Below, one piece after another: positions 32,390 to 41,420 of a DNA stretch of 64,000 nt. The notes below the pieces were generated by a model. That model worked only from the letters and a program-made list of their open reading frames with translations. It was not told where the DNA came from and did no database searches. The stretch lies in assembly GCA_039583875.1 (NCBI GenBank), contig CM077157.1, positions 75,888,346 through 75,952,345 on the forward strand, in the 5' to 3' direction. Numbering within the stretch: the stretch's first letter is position 1; the number at the start of each line of letters is the position of its first letter. A program made the position numbers and the translations under genes. The DNA comes from Platanthera guangdongensis (taxonomy: Eukaryota; Streptophyta; Magnoliopsida; Asparagales; Orchidaceae).

Positions 32390-34692
32390 CGCCCCGAAAC
32401 TCAAAGGAGCGACGGGGGACGTTTTGGGCCAGTTTTGGGTTCTAGCTGCAGGCACACGGCCTGGGACACGGGCGTGTCCCAGGGCGTGTCAAGCGTGTGT
32501 CGACACTCAGCCGGGAAGTCGACATTTTGAGCTCGACATTGTGTCGAGACTAGGCACACGGCCTACGACACGGGCGTGCTGCAGGGCGTGTCGACCCGTG
32601 TCGACACTTAGCCCCCGAAGTCGACACTCTACGTTCAATGAAGTGTCGAGACATGGCACACGGCCTGCGACACGGGTGTGTCGCAGGGCGTGTCGACCCG
32701 TGTCGACACTCGTCCCGGGAAGTCGACACTCTGCTGACGATGTGTCAAGACATGGCACACGGCCTAGGACACGGGCGTGTCCAAGGCCATGTCATTAGGT
32801 CGACGATCTTAGCTCGATGAAGTGTCGAGTGTCGAGACCATGTACATGGCCTGGAGCCCAGGCGTGTTTAGGTGACACGGGCAAGCACACGAGCGTGTCC
32901 TAGAACCTGTGCAGTGCTCGGGTTGTTTTCGGGGAAAAATGATGGGGGTACACGGCCGGCCATACGGCCGTGTCAGGTGGAACACGGGCGTGTCAGGTCG
33001 AACACGAGCATGTTCGATACCCGTGTGAGGTTCCAGGCGAGCCGATTTTGACGGCGAATGAGGCACACGGCCCTGGACACGGGCGTGTGCCGGGCCGTGT
33101 GCGGTCCAGATTGGGCATTTCAGTCCCGAATCAAAGCCGTTCATTTCTTTAATTGATGATCCAACGGCTGGGGGTTGTTCCTGAATGGATATACCCGGGA
33201 TTGGACTTAGAAACCCTCACTTTTCATAAGTTATCATCTTTCTAAAAGCTTAGAGAGAGAGGAGAGCCAATGAAGGAAGAAGGATCTAGATCCGGCCATT
33301 GGAGGAGCTTCTAAGCTCTAAATCGCGAGCCGACTCCGGATCCACGGAGGCAAAGCTAGTGCGGTGCTTTTCATCTGCTTACTTTTCCATGGCGCCAAAG
33401 AGGAACGCTAGGGTAACGATTCTCTTCTTGAGCATGAGTAGCTCTCCTTCTTTGCATAGGAAGCCCGCTCTCGTGAGTTTGCGGAGAGTTGGAGGCGTTC
33501 CTTCAGGTAGATATGTGAAGTCCCCGTTGTTTAGAGTCCGTAAGCGAGAACGGACATAGGCATGATGTGTGAAGCCTACCCGGACATGTTGGTCTGGATA
33601 GGTGATGTTGCATTGCATAAATGCCGGAGAAAACTCCGTGCTATTGATTGTTTTTGGGTTTTCTACGCGGTAGATTGCAGCAGGGAGCCTTGGGGATTAA
33701 CCCAAAGGTGCACCCGGAAAACTGGGCGGATGCGAGATCTTACCAACTTGGTGGCCTGAGAGCTAACTTGAACATTACCGGGTTATGTGAATTGTGATGG
33801 AAATGGGACTCGGTGGAAGTTTGACCCGCGCAAATGGCTTAAATAGTAGTTGTGATGTGAGCACGGGTTAGATGGAACCGTACCCGTTCTATGTCGTTCG
33901 GTTAAAGATACCTAAGAGTACGTGGCACTTGCCGTTGACATAGATTAGGGTCTTCGGCGGTCAATGGCTAAAATTGTCGTGACCCAGGCCAGGAAGACAA
34001 ATTGCTCATAGGTTTGGCCATCAGAGTGGTGGTGGTGAGTCCGGAATGTCTATGGCTTTAATTGACGTGACATCGACCGGTTCACCAAAAATGTGCCCTG
34101 AGAGTACGGGGCGTGTGGCCGTGCGAGCCAACATCTGTGATGAAATGATTATGGTTATATACTGCTCGCTTATGCTAATGAAATGCAGCGAAGGAGCATC
34201 GCCGCCCCGAGTTGGGGGCGGGATCGTTATAATTTGGTCAGCATTGCTGACCGTTGCCTTGTTTTGCCACCATGCGGTGGTTTGTTGCTTGCAGGTGCTG
34301 CTGGACCAAGTGGTCAATAGCGGGCTAAAGCCCAAGTGCGAAGCCGGCCCTCGAAGGCCTAATTGGAAGTGTATACTATTTTATTCATGTATGACCGGCC
34401 TGCGTGCCGTAGTTTGTAAATCATGTAATATCAAGTGAAACATTTTGTAAGGCCTTAAGGCTTGTGTTGGTATTTGTATAACATTCCTATTTTGGATTTG
34501 TGGACATTCATGCTTTAGTGCTGAGTTCTTATTTGCAAGTTTTAAAAACTGCTTCCGCTAGAATGCTCTGTGTAGGACGTTGATTGGTTGGATGGTTTCC
34601 ATGAGTAACCACACGGTCTGTCTGTGGCATACGACGTCGGGCCCCGGCCGGACCTACTGCTATATGCTATGCGATGGATAGGGGGCATTACA
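32385..34692 (+). repeat. Tekay-1 3' LTR (2308 bp), with the empty copia target site
   Basis: From TGTAACGCCCC to GCATTACA, so the ends are TGTAA/TTACA inverted repeats. Internal 101-bp repeats with GTGTCGACAC lie at 32440-32840. At 33498-33502 the sequence reads ggcgttccttcaggtag uninterrupted: the pre-insertion site of the copia found in the other LTR. Confidence 0.95.
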
Positions 34693-34856
34693 TCCTCTCC
34701 TTCCCTCGGCCTGCGCGCCTCGAAACCCGGCGGCACATACCCGGCCTTGAACTCCGCGAGCTCCTCTTCGCTGGTGTGCCCCTCAAAGAAGCAATAATCA
34801 ATAAAGTGCTGCACGCACTTGGAGTGGCCGTCAGCATCAGGATTGGTCTTTCCCAT
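34692..34856 (-). pseudogene. Antisense ORF B of Tat-1, cut by the Tekay-1 LTR
   Basis: Minus-strand ATG at 34856 opens MGKTNPDADGHSKCVQHF and continues through about 55 codons (FEGHTSEEELAEFKAGYVPPGFEARR) until it is cut by the Tekay-1 LTR end. A TATA box sits 108 bp upstream and a CT-rich leader lies between them, which resembles a plant 5' UTR. I do not recognise the protein. It lies antisense to Tat-1 gag-pol. Extra ORFs, some antisense, are known in Tat elements, and I infer that this is one. The rest of the gene is not found at 12177 on the other side of the insertion, so sequence was probably lost there. Confidence 0.55.
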
Positions 34857-34963
34857 GTTCGCAGAGGAAAAAGCAGAACACGAGCAGAAATAGAGGCAAG
34901 CACAGAGAGAAGGAAAGAAAGCAATAAAGGCACAGTACGGGGTTGGTGGGGGGGGGGGGGGGC

Positions 34964-34971
34964 TATTTATA
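34964..34971 (-). promoter_or_regulatory. TATA box for antisense ORF B
   Basis: TATAAATA on the minus strand, followed directly by a C-run of about 17 (plus-strand G-run near 34947-34962). Confidence 0.55.
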
Positions 34972-35264
34972 GGAAAAGAAATCTGGTGCAAGCCGTCCCA
35001 TCAGCTCAGCTCGACGCCCCAGCTTGTCCCCCAAGCTCGCCAACCCCAGCTCGTCACCCCAGCTCGCCGACTTTCGGCGCGTCCCAACCAAGGCTAAGTC
35101 AAACATTACAGTATATTATTTAAACAACACATGTCCAGGAATATTCTAAAAACTACTTATTACAGCTTATTACAGATCAAGTTCAGGAAAAAAATGGTGG
35201 GGCGCGCAAGCAGGGGGAGCGCCAGGATGCGAGTACCGACCGACTCATCATAGGAGCCGCCCAC

Positions 35265-36311
35265 TCACCTACCCCGGCCTCGCGACCCCCGCCCCCCAGG
35301 CTGCCGCGTGCGGAGCAGCTCACGGATCCTTCCTGAATTCCTCTGCGCCACCGAGAGACCATCGTCTATCTCGTCTAGGAGCCGGGAGGGGGACATCAGC
35401 TTGCCAGCCTGGCCGCTTCGCACCTCGTCGGCGAGATGCGCGTAGTCGTGTTGGAGAGTCTCGTTGACCCCCGCACCTCACGCAGCCCGCACACCAGCTT
35501 CTTAAGGAGCTTGACCTCCCTCCTCGTCAGCTCGCTTTGATCCACCTCAGGACCCAGGTAAGAGTCCAGCGAGCTTGGGGAAGGTAGGGGAGAGTAGTGG
35601 GCTGCCCGCGAAGATTCCTCGGCAGCGGATTGGCTAGGGAGAGCTGTGAAGACAAGCATCAGCAAGAAGAGACGCATGAAAAACTCATGGGGCAAGAATC
35701 CAAGCAATACTGACCTGACGAGCTCGGCAGCTCGAAGGAGATGCGGGGAGGGATGAATCTCAAATCCTTCCCGCGACCTGGGCTGCGAGCCCTCGACGAG
35801 AGGAGCTCGAATCCCGGGGTGGGGATGGTTCCCAGACCTGCCCCGCAGCCGCGTTAGTTTGCCGAGGAGAGGGGGCGCGCATCGGCGAGCTCGGCCTCTG
35901 CGAGCTCACTGGCAGGATCCCGAAGAGAAGAGGCGGGTCCTAGGGACGGTCATCCGGTGCCATGAACTGCGAGCCCACGGGAGTCGTCTCGCCTCGTGGT
36001 ATGGGCTCTCGCGGCGTGACACCCCCCGTGTTGTCAGGTTGGCCATCCGGGTCGTCGCCGACTACGACAACCTCTCTATCCTTCTCAAGATTTGTTCGGG
36101 TGGAAGAACCGGTCTCGCATTCCAGGGTGGCCCTCAGGTCGTGGTAAATGGGCTCGGCCGCCCGAGGGAATGGCTTCGACCACTTGGAGCCGGGCTCGGC
36201 AGAATCAATTTGAGGAACTTTGGCAGGAACCGCCGTCAGGGCAGCTACGCGAGCTGCGGAAGACTGGCGAGCTCGGTCTAAGCGCTCTTGGATCTCCTTG
36301 GGAAGCGGCAT
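35265..36311 (-). pseudogene. Antisense spliced gene A of Tat-1 (three exons visible)
   Basis: Minus-strand ATG at 36311 (MPLPKEIQERLDRARQSSAA), 56 bp after a TATATATA, opens 123 codons to TAG 35940-35942. Downstream coding quality resumes in exon-like blocks. 35837-35715 is preceded by branch point ACTAAC (35853-35858) and GGGGCAG. Then comes a 71-nt intron 35644-35714 with AG|GTCAGTAT, a CTGAT branch candidate and CTTCACAG. The next exon is 35643 to about 35265 (DSYLGPEVDQSELTRREVK; after a one-base slip near 35465, HDYAHLADEVRSGQAGKL). The frame is continuous across the 71-nt intron (phase 1). The stop and the slip suggest a decayed gene. No known domain; charged and helix-prone. It lies between Tat-1 pol/array and its LTR, in opposite orientation. 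Confidence 0.5.
35644..35714 (-). other. Consensus 71-nt intron in antisense gene A
   Basis: Minus strand GTCAGTATTGC ... TTGCTGATGCTTGTCTTCACAG: good plant donor, branch and polypyrimidine acceptor, keeping one frame open on both sides. Confidence 0.6.
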
Positions 36312-36366
36312 CTTGGCAGGGTTAGAGCAAAAGGAATGGCAAGAGTCAGGCAAGAGAACAGGTGCA

Positions 36367-36374
36367 TATATATA
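36367..36374 (-). promoter_or_regulatory. TATA box for antisense gene A
   Basis: TATATATA on the minus strand, 56 bp before ATG 36311. Confidence 0.5.
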
Positions 36375-36539
36375 GCCGCAGGTGGACCCGACCCAAAGAT
36401 TCCCTCCAACTCGCCAACCCGCGCTCGCCGCACACTTGGGGTTGGATGTTTCTTTCCAAGCTTTGCCAAGCTCAAAAAGAGCGGGGATTATGTACAACCC
36501 CGTGTCCGGCGAGCAAGACCGCCAGGATCCAGGCAGATC

Positions 36540-37137
36540 GGGCTAAGGGGAGTGGGCGAGCTCGGTAGTGGAGAAGTCGAGCCCGAGCTCGGCATTCGTC
36601 GACCAGAGATCGACATTCGTCGACCAGAGATCGGCATTCGTCGACTGGAGATCAGTATTCGCCGACCTCGAGCTCAGCATTCGCCGAGCTAGCCCCAGCT
36701 CGCGCCCTCGTAATAGAACTCGACAATAGTAGGCGAGCAGGACCCGCTGAGGTGATCAGGCCCCCCAGCTCGCCTGGATGAACGAGATACTTTTTACTGT
36801 TTTGCCAATGCTGGCCTGCCCATAGCCTTTCAAAACAGCGGAGTTTGGCTGTTGGCAGACCCAACCGAGGGTCTTCTAGTAATTTAAGGTCAGTTCTTTT
36901 GGTTATTGACAGTTCAGATTTCAAAAACTATAAATAGGACACAAGGGGTACCCCAAAAAGCATGCTTCCTGTGCTCTCCTGCTCCAGTTCTCAAGTGCTT
37001 TCTGAGGGTACCTTAGCTCGGCCTCTAGCTAAGGAGTGGAAGCGCTCTGAGATCTTCCGGGTGTGTGGAGGGACCTCCCTGCCGAGCCCTTGGGTCGGTC
37101 TTTCCTTATTTTCTTTGTTGTTTTGCTTGCAGGAGTA
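36540..37137 (+). repeat. Tat-1 LTR (promoter, R and part of U5); left boundary uncertain
   Basis: TATAAATA at 36929-36936 followed by ggacacaaggggtac corresponds to TATAAATAGG accccaggggtac in the Tat-2 LTR (45441). The R/U5 piece ggtgtgtggagggacctccc (about 37060) matches ggtacgtggtgggaccttcc (45672). The U5 end with CAACA found in Tat-2 is missing: sequence changes near 37137 to an unrelated reading frame. The left end is not defined by a clear TG or polypurine tract. Confidence 0.6.
36594..36677 (+). repeat. 21-bp repeats with TCGTCGACCAGAGA in Tat-1 LTR U3
   Basis: Four units start at 36594, 36615, 36636 and 36657 (attcgtcgaccagagatcg, last two diverged). The 15-mer TTCGTCGACCAGAGA is identical to one in the SIRE family B LTR (49572-49586). 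Confidence 0.9.
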
Positions 37138-37139
37138 AA

Positions 37140-38957
37140 GTAGGCGCGAGATCACCCCTTCCCCAAGGGCGAATTCCATAGGATGCTGAGAAATCAGTTT
37201 CAACACACTCATCCCTGATGAGTGGCCAGGGAGAGAATAGCAGGGGACAGCAGCATCCACAGGTAGCATAGTAAGAGCGGACATCCACAGGGCAGGACCA
37301 GCAGTGCAGGCATCCGCAATAGAACATAACCTGTCATGAGCAAGAACAACAAAAAACCTCGTAGATGTGTCAGCATAAAGAAAAGCAGTGCAGATCTTAC
37401 CATCCAATGCGAGAACCAGGAAACCCAAATGGAAGCGCGACACGAAAAGAATCTCACCTCTCAACCCAAGAGAATTTGAAGTGGAAGAGAGAAACGTCGG
37501 AGAAAGCCACTCAGGTGGAAACCATATATGCAAAATTAAATCCGAAAAATTGAATAACGGCGAAACACCGATTGCATCGTAAAAATCCAAAAATATTGCA
37601 TTAAATCCAAAATTCTCAAAAATCATGAAAGGATCGACGCTCCAACGTAATAATGTTGTTACAGAACCCAAAGGTATCCACTCGTGGGCTAACTAGACTA
37701 AATTCGAATCAACAATTCTGCAGTTAAAAGCTCTCGGAGGTGAACGGTCGTGAATGTGACGCAACCCACAAACACTGGCATAAGACAACTACATGTGTAC
37801 GGGCAGAGCGTACCAGGATGAATGAAAAATATGTGCAGTTTGATTTGTTGGGTAACAATGTCGTGAGGACACCAAATCAAAGGGCACAGTCGCCGCGAAA
37901 TCATACGCCATCACAGACGAAGACATGTCCGCATACAGACACTCACTAATACATATCCCACAAGTCAAGTCCAACGTCATAGTTTTAAATTTTGTTTTAA
38001 AAATGTCATAAAGAAATGCCAGCGAAAGACACTCATCACCAATTATAGATTTGGACGCTCTCGGATTTGAAAGGACATACGTGCGACATAACTCAACATA
38101 CCCAACTAGGTTCACTAACGTGTGCATGCACGGATTAGCAAAAGGCGGAGGATAAATGCGTGCGACCGGGCTTGGCAAATAAGTGTGTCTAGGGGACACC
38201 ACATCAAGAAGTCCCATAGACAAGGAATCACTAGTAGTCCAACACGAAGACTTACCCAACGCCAAGCGGTCAGATGAACGGTCCATCCTAGGAAAAGCAT
38301 AGTCAGATCTATGAATTGGAGGGGAAAGACCGAACGCGACAACTAATAACTTTCCCACACACATCCGTCTAGGTAAGTCTAACGGGGGAGCTAGATGAAT
38401 AAGCATCTCCAATTATCTTGGGCTAGAAATGACAAGCTCCTTTCCTAACAAAAAATCTAATCGAGTCAAGGGAACCGGAGGGAGAGTCGACAGGGTCAAT
38501 TCCGGAGGAGGAGCTATGTCATACTCACTGTCAAAACATGGATTTAACGTCAAAGAAAAGTCCGCCAGGTGCAAGCCATCAAAATCAATGGGAAGATCAA
38601 ATAGTAGATTCTTCCTCACAGAAAACTCAACCGGATTGTCATCACCTAACTCACTCTCAAATAAACATTCGCCACAGGATGACTCTACCAACTCAGCCAA
38701 ACTATCTTCCAGCCCACTAGATGCTTCATCCAAAAATAACCTTCCCTCGCAAGGTGAATCTTCCAAGACAATAGGCACATCTGCTAACTCTGGGCCATCG
38801 GACGGTTCCTTAACTATCATAGGAGACGAACCGAAAATATGGTCGAGGGAAAGTGGGATAATCCCAGGGGGTGATACCTCGGAGGAGATATCCTCATCCA
38901 GGTCAATAGGATATCCAATCTCCTCATCGTTACTCAAGTCGTCCGAGAAATTGGTGT
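37140..38957 (-). pseudogene. Unrecognised long minus-strand reading frame with two or three stops
   Basis: One reading frame on the minus strand is open over about 600 codons from the SINE-like edge at about 38957 to 37140, broken by TAA 38413-38415 and TAG/TGA stops between 37672 and 37791. The N-terminal part is strongly acidic (GYPIDLDEDISSEVSPPG, VEFSVRKNLLFDLPIDFDG); the middle and C-terminal parts are hydrophobic and Cys-rich (RTYVLSNPRASKSIIGDECL, FFVVLAHDRLCSIADACTAG). There is no ATG at the visible N-terminal end: the frame is already open where the SINE-like unit starts, so the 5' part was cut or displaced. I recognise no domain. It may be the extra ORF of a retrotransposon or a host gene fragment. 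It is bounded by a Tat LTR on one side and the SINE-like unit on the other. Confidence 0.45.
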
Positions 38958-38960
38958 CAC

Positions 38961-39200
38961 CCTCAGCTGTAGCTCAGTTGGTGATGAGAGCTGTTCGGAA
39001 AGCTCTTTATCAAGGGGGCGTGTTCGAGACCTTGCCTCAACATCCCGCCGCACTGAGAATAGGTGCAGTCATGGGTGGGGTGCTTGGGCTGCAGCCCGAT
39101 AGTGGGCCGCCGGACGTGGGCCTCTGGCTAGGCCAGGTGCGAGTCCTGGTCGACAGAGCGGGTCGGCTCTGGGTCACTGCATCAAGAAGAACAGTACAAC
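38961..39200 (+). mobile_element. tRNA-derived SINE-like unit
   Basis: Internal RNA polymerase III boxes: A box TAGCTCAGTTGG (38970-38981) and B box GTTCGAGAC (39022-39030), about 40 bp apart as in tRNAs and SINEs, with tRNA D-arm pairing agctc/gagagct. A GC-rich body follows (gcagcccgatagtgggccgc) to about 39200, where Tekay-2 gag sequence starts. No intact tRNA folds, so it is not a tRNA gene. The 3' tail and target duplication are not clear. Confidence 0.5.
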
Positions 39201-39225
39201 ATCGGGGGGATCTCACTTCAAGGGA

Positions 39226-39850
39226 CCACCAATGTGCTACAAGTGTGGCAAGTCAGGCCACATAGCTCGTTTTGTACTGAGGGTGGTGCTGAGTAAGAAC
39301 CAAGGCAGGAGCAATCAGTGCGTTCCGGTCCCAGTACCGTGGAGAAAGTGAAGATGGAAGAGTCGAGCGCTTCACGTTTTCAACCCGTGCAACCAAGGGC
39401 CTACAACCTTGGGCAATAGGAAGCAATCTGATAACCCGATGTGGTGACATGTATGGGAAAGTTTAAGTTGTTTATTAACTTTAGATTTTCTAGACTTTTA
39501 TGTGTGTTGCCTGTGTATTAGGCTTCGTGCTAGTTTTTGGGAACCCTGCTAGGGTATTGTTCGACTCATGAGCGTCACACTCTTTTCTTGTGGAAAGCTT
39601 TATCTGGAGAATTGGAGTCGAGCATTTTTCGGCGAACAAAGAGCTTAGGGTGCGCATACCCAATGGGTATTTGAAGACCACGGTGACGAAAAGGCGCATT
39701 GGTTGGATTTTAGACAGAGTTGTCTTCGTGTTGGTAGCAACGGTCCTACTGCTGGCTTAGTTCGATGTGATCTTGGGGATGGACTGGCTTGCAGAGCAGC
39801 AAGCTGGTATTGACTGCCTATCAAAGGTAGTGACCCTAAGAAGTTAAGGA
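39226..39850 (+). pseudogene. Tekay-2 gag end, intron remnant and protease
   Basis: The zinc knuckle CYKCGKSGHIARF (about 39228-39275) is cut by a one-base loss. The end of gag matches Tekay-1 (RAYNLGQ..AI..PDVVT). GT...AG at 39451-39521 corresponds to the Tekay-1 intron. The protease follows (GFVLVFGNPARVLFDS) with TGA in place of the Gly codon of the DSG active site at about 39570, then VILGMDWLAEQQAGIDCLSK near 39770. It is dead as a protease. Confidence 0.8.
39451..39521 (+). other. Tekay-2 counterpart of the gag-protease intron (71 nt)
   Basis: GACAT|GTATGG ... CTGTGTATTAG|GC, at the same codon position as 28866-28941 in Tekay-1. The interior is unrelated or strongly diverged, while the splice dinucleotides are kept. 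Confidence 0.55.
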
Positions 39851-39883
39851 AAGGCAAAAGTAAAGTTTGAGGGCCTCAGTGGA

Positions 39884-41420
39884 GTGGCCTGCTCCCTGAT
39901 TTCGGCCATACAATTAGGGCGGGAAGTTAACCAGGGAGTAGCAGCTTTCGTCGTATTGTTAGAAGTTCAACTTTCCAAGCTATCGATCGGAGAAGTGCTG
40001 GTAGTGTCAGAATTCGAGGATGTGTTTCCTGAGGAGATTCCCGGAGCACCTCCTCGGCGGGAGATCAATTTCTCGATTGAGTTAATGCCAGGAGCTAGAC
40101 CAGCATCATGTACTCCGTTTAGGGTGGCACCAAAGGACTTATCCGAGCTCAATGTACAGTTGTAGGAGCTGTTGGAGCAGGGGTACATTAGGCCCTGCTC
40201 ATCTCCATGTATGGAGCGCGCAAGTGTTGTTTGTGAAGAAGAAAGATGGTAGTATGTCATTGTGCATAGACTATCGTGAATTAAATAAACTGACCGTCAA
40301 GAATAAATATCTGATTCCACAGATAGATGACCTATTCGACCAGTTGGTGGGGTTAGTGGTGTACTCTAAGTTGGACTTGAATTCGGGGTACTATCAGTTG
40401 CGAATTTGAGATGAGGATATACCCAAGATAGCTTTTGGTACATGGTATGACCACTTCGAGTTTTTGGTGATGCCGTTCGGTTTGACGAATGTGCCCTCGG
40501 TATTCATGGATTTAATGAACCGAGTGTTTCAAGAGTACTTAGACTCGATTGTAGTGGTTTTCATCGATGATATTTTGGTATACTCCAAACCGAAGGCAGA
40601 GCATGACTCATTTGAGAGTAGTCTTGTAGACTTTGAGAGAGAACCAACTTTATGCAAAGTTCTCAAAGTGCGAGTTCTGGTAGAAAAAGATGACATTTTT
40701 GGGCCACGTGATTAGTGGTTATGGGGTGACGATGGATTCGGCAAAAGTTGAGGCCATCAAGGATTGGCCAGTTCTGAGCATCGTGGTGGAAGTCTGGAGT
40801 CTCCTAGGACTAGTCGGGTGGTATAGAATGTTTGTGGAAAACTTTTCGTGGATAGCTTTGCCCCTCACTACTCTAACTCGTAAGGACCAGAAGTTTGTGT
40901 GGACTCAGGAATTCAATCAAGCGTTTGATACTTTGAAGGAAAGGTTGATGTCGGCTCCAATCCTAAGTCTCCCTAAAGGGACTGAAGGATTTCAGATTTT
41001 CAGTGACGCGTCAGGTTGTGGTTTGGGTTGCGTGCAAGTGCAACATGACAATGTGATAGCCTTTGGGTCTAGACAGTTGAAACCTCATGAGAGAAATTAC
41101 CCCGTCCATGACTTGGAGTTGGCAGCGGTAATCTTTGAGTTGAAGTTGTGGCAGCACTCTATATACGGTGCGAAGGTGGATATCTTCATGGACCACAAAA
41201 GCCTGAAGTATATTTTAGACCAGAAAGACTTGAACATGCGGTAGTGCAGGTGGGTCGAGTTCCTTGGAGACTATGACGTGATGATTTAGTATATGTCAGG
41301 CAAGGCCAACGTGGTGGCCGATGCCTTGAGTAGGAAGTATTCTGGACAAGGGAGTTGGATTGAAGCTCATGATGAGCAGTTGGTGCGGGATTTGGAGTCC
41401 CTTGGCATCCATTGTGTAGC
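39884..41420 (+). pseudogene. pol: Tekay-2 reverse transcriptase and RNase H
   Basis: Recognisable blocks: [36 protein letters not shown] then TAG at 40163-40165, [31 protein letters not shown] then [21 protein letters not shown], catalytic FIDDILVYS near 40565, a frameshift around 40640-40690, and RNase H with [33 protein letters not shown] and DHKSLKYILDQKDLNMR then TAG. At least four nonsense codons and two frameshifts. It would convert element RNA to DNA if intact. Confidence 0.88.

Larger units (their letters stand above)
12178..34692 (+). mobile_element. Ty3/gypsy Tekay-type chromovirus (Tekay-1), carrying a nested copia
   Basis: LTRs flank a gag-pol with a C-terminal chromodomain and the order protease, RT, RNase H, integrase, chromodomain, as in Tekay/Del chromoviruses. 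The 5' LTR is interrupted by the complete copia at 13283-26306. The 3' LTR is 32385-34692. Without the nested copia the element is about 9.5 kb. The 5' LTR lacks its first ~11 bases (TGTAACGCCCC), so the left end is truncated and no target duplication is visible. Pol carries three nonsense codons and a frameshift, so the element is inactive. Confidence 0.93.

Noticed and set aside
35396..35707. Secreted protein with signal peptide (MRLFLLMLVFTALPSQSAA)
   Set aside because: The hydrophobic stretch is encoded by the 71-nt consensus intron 35644-35714, so it is probably not translated.
38961..39040. Functional tRNA gene
   Set aside because: A and B boxes are present, but the acceptor and anticodon stems do not pair and the T-stem is poor.
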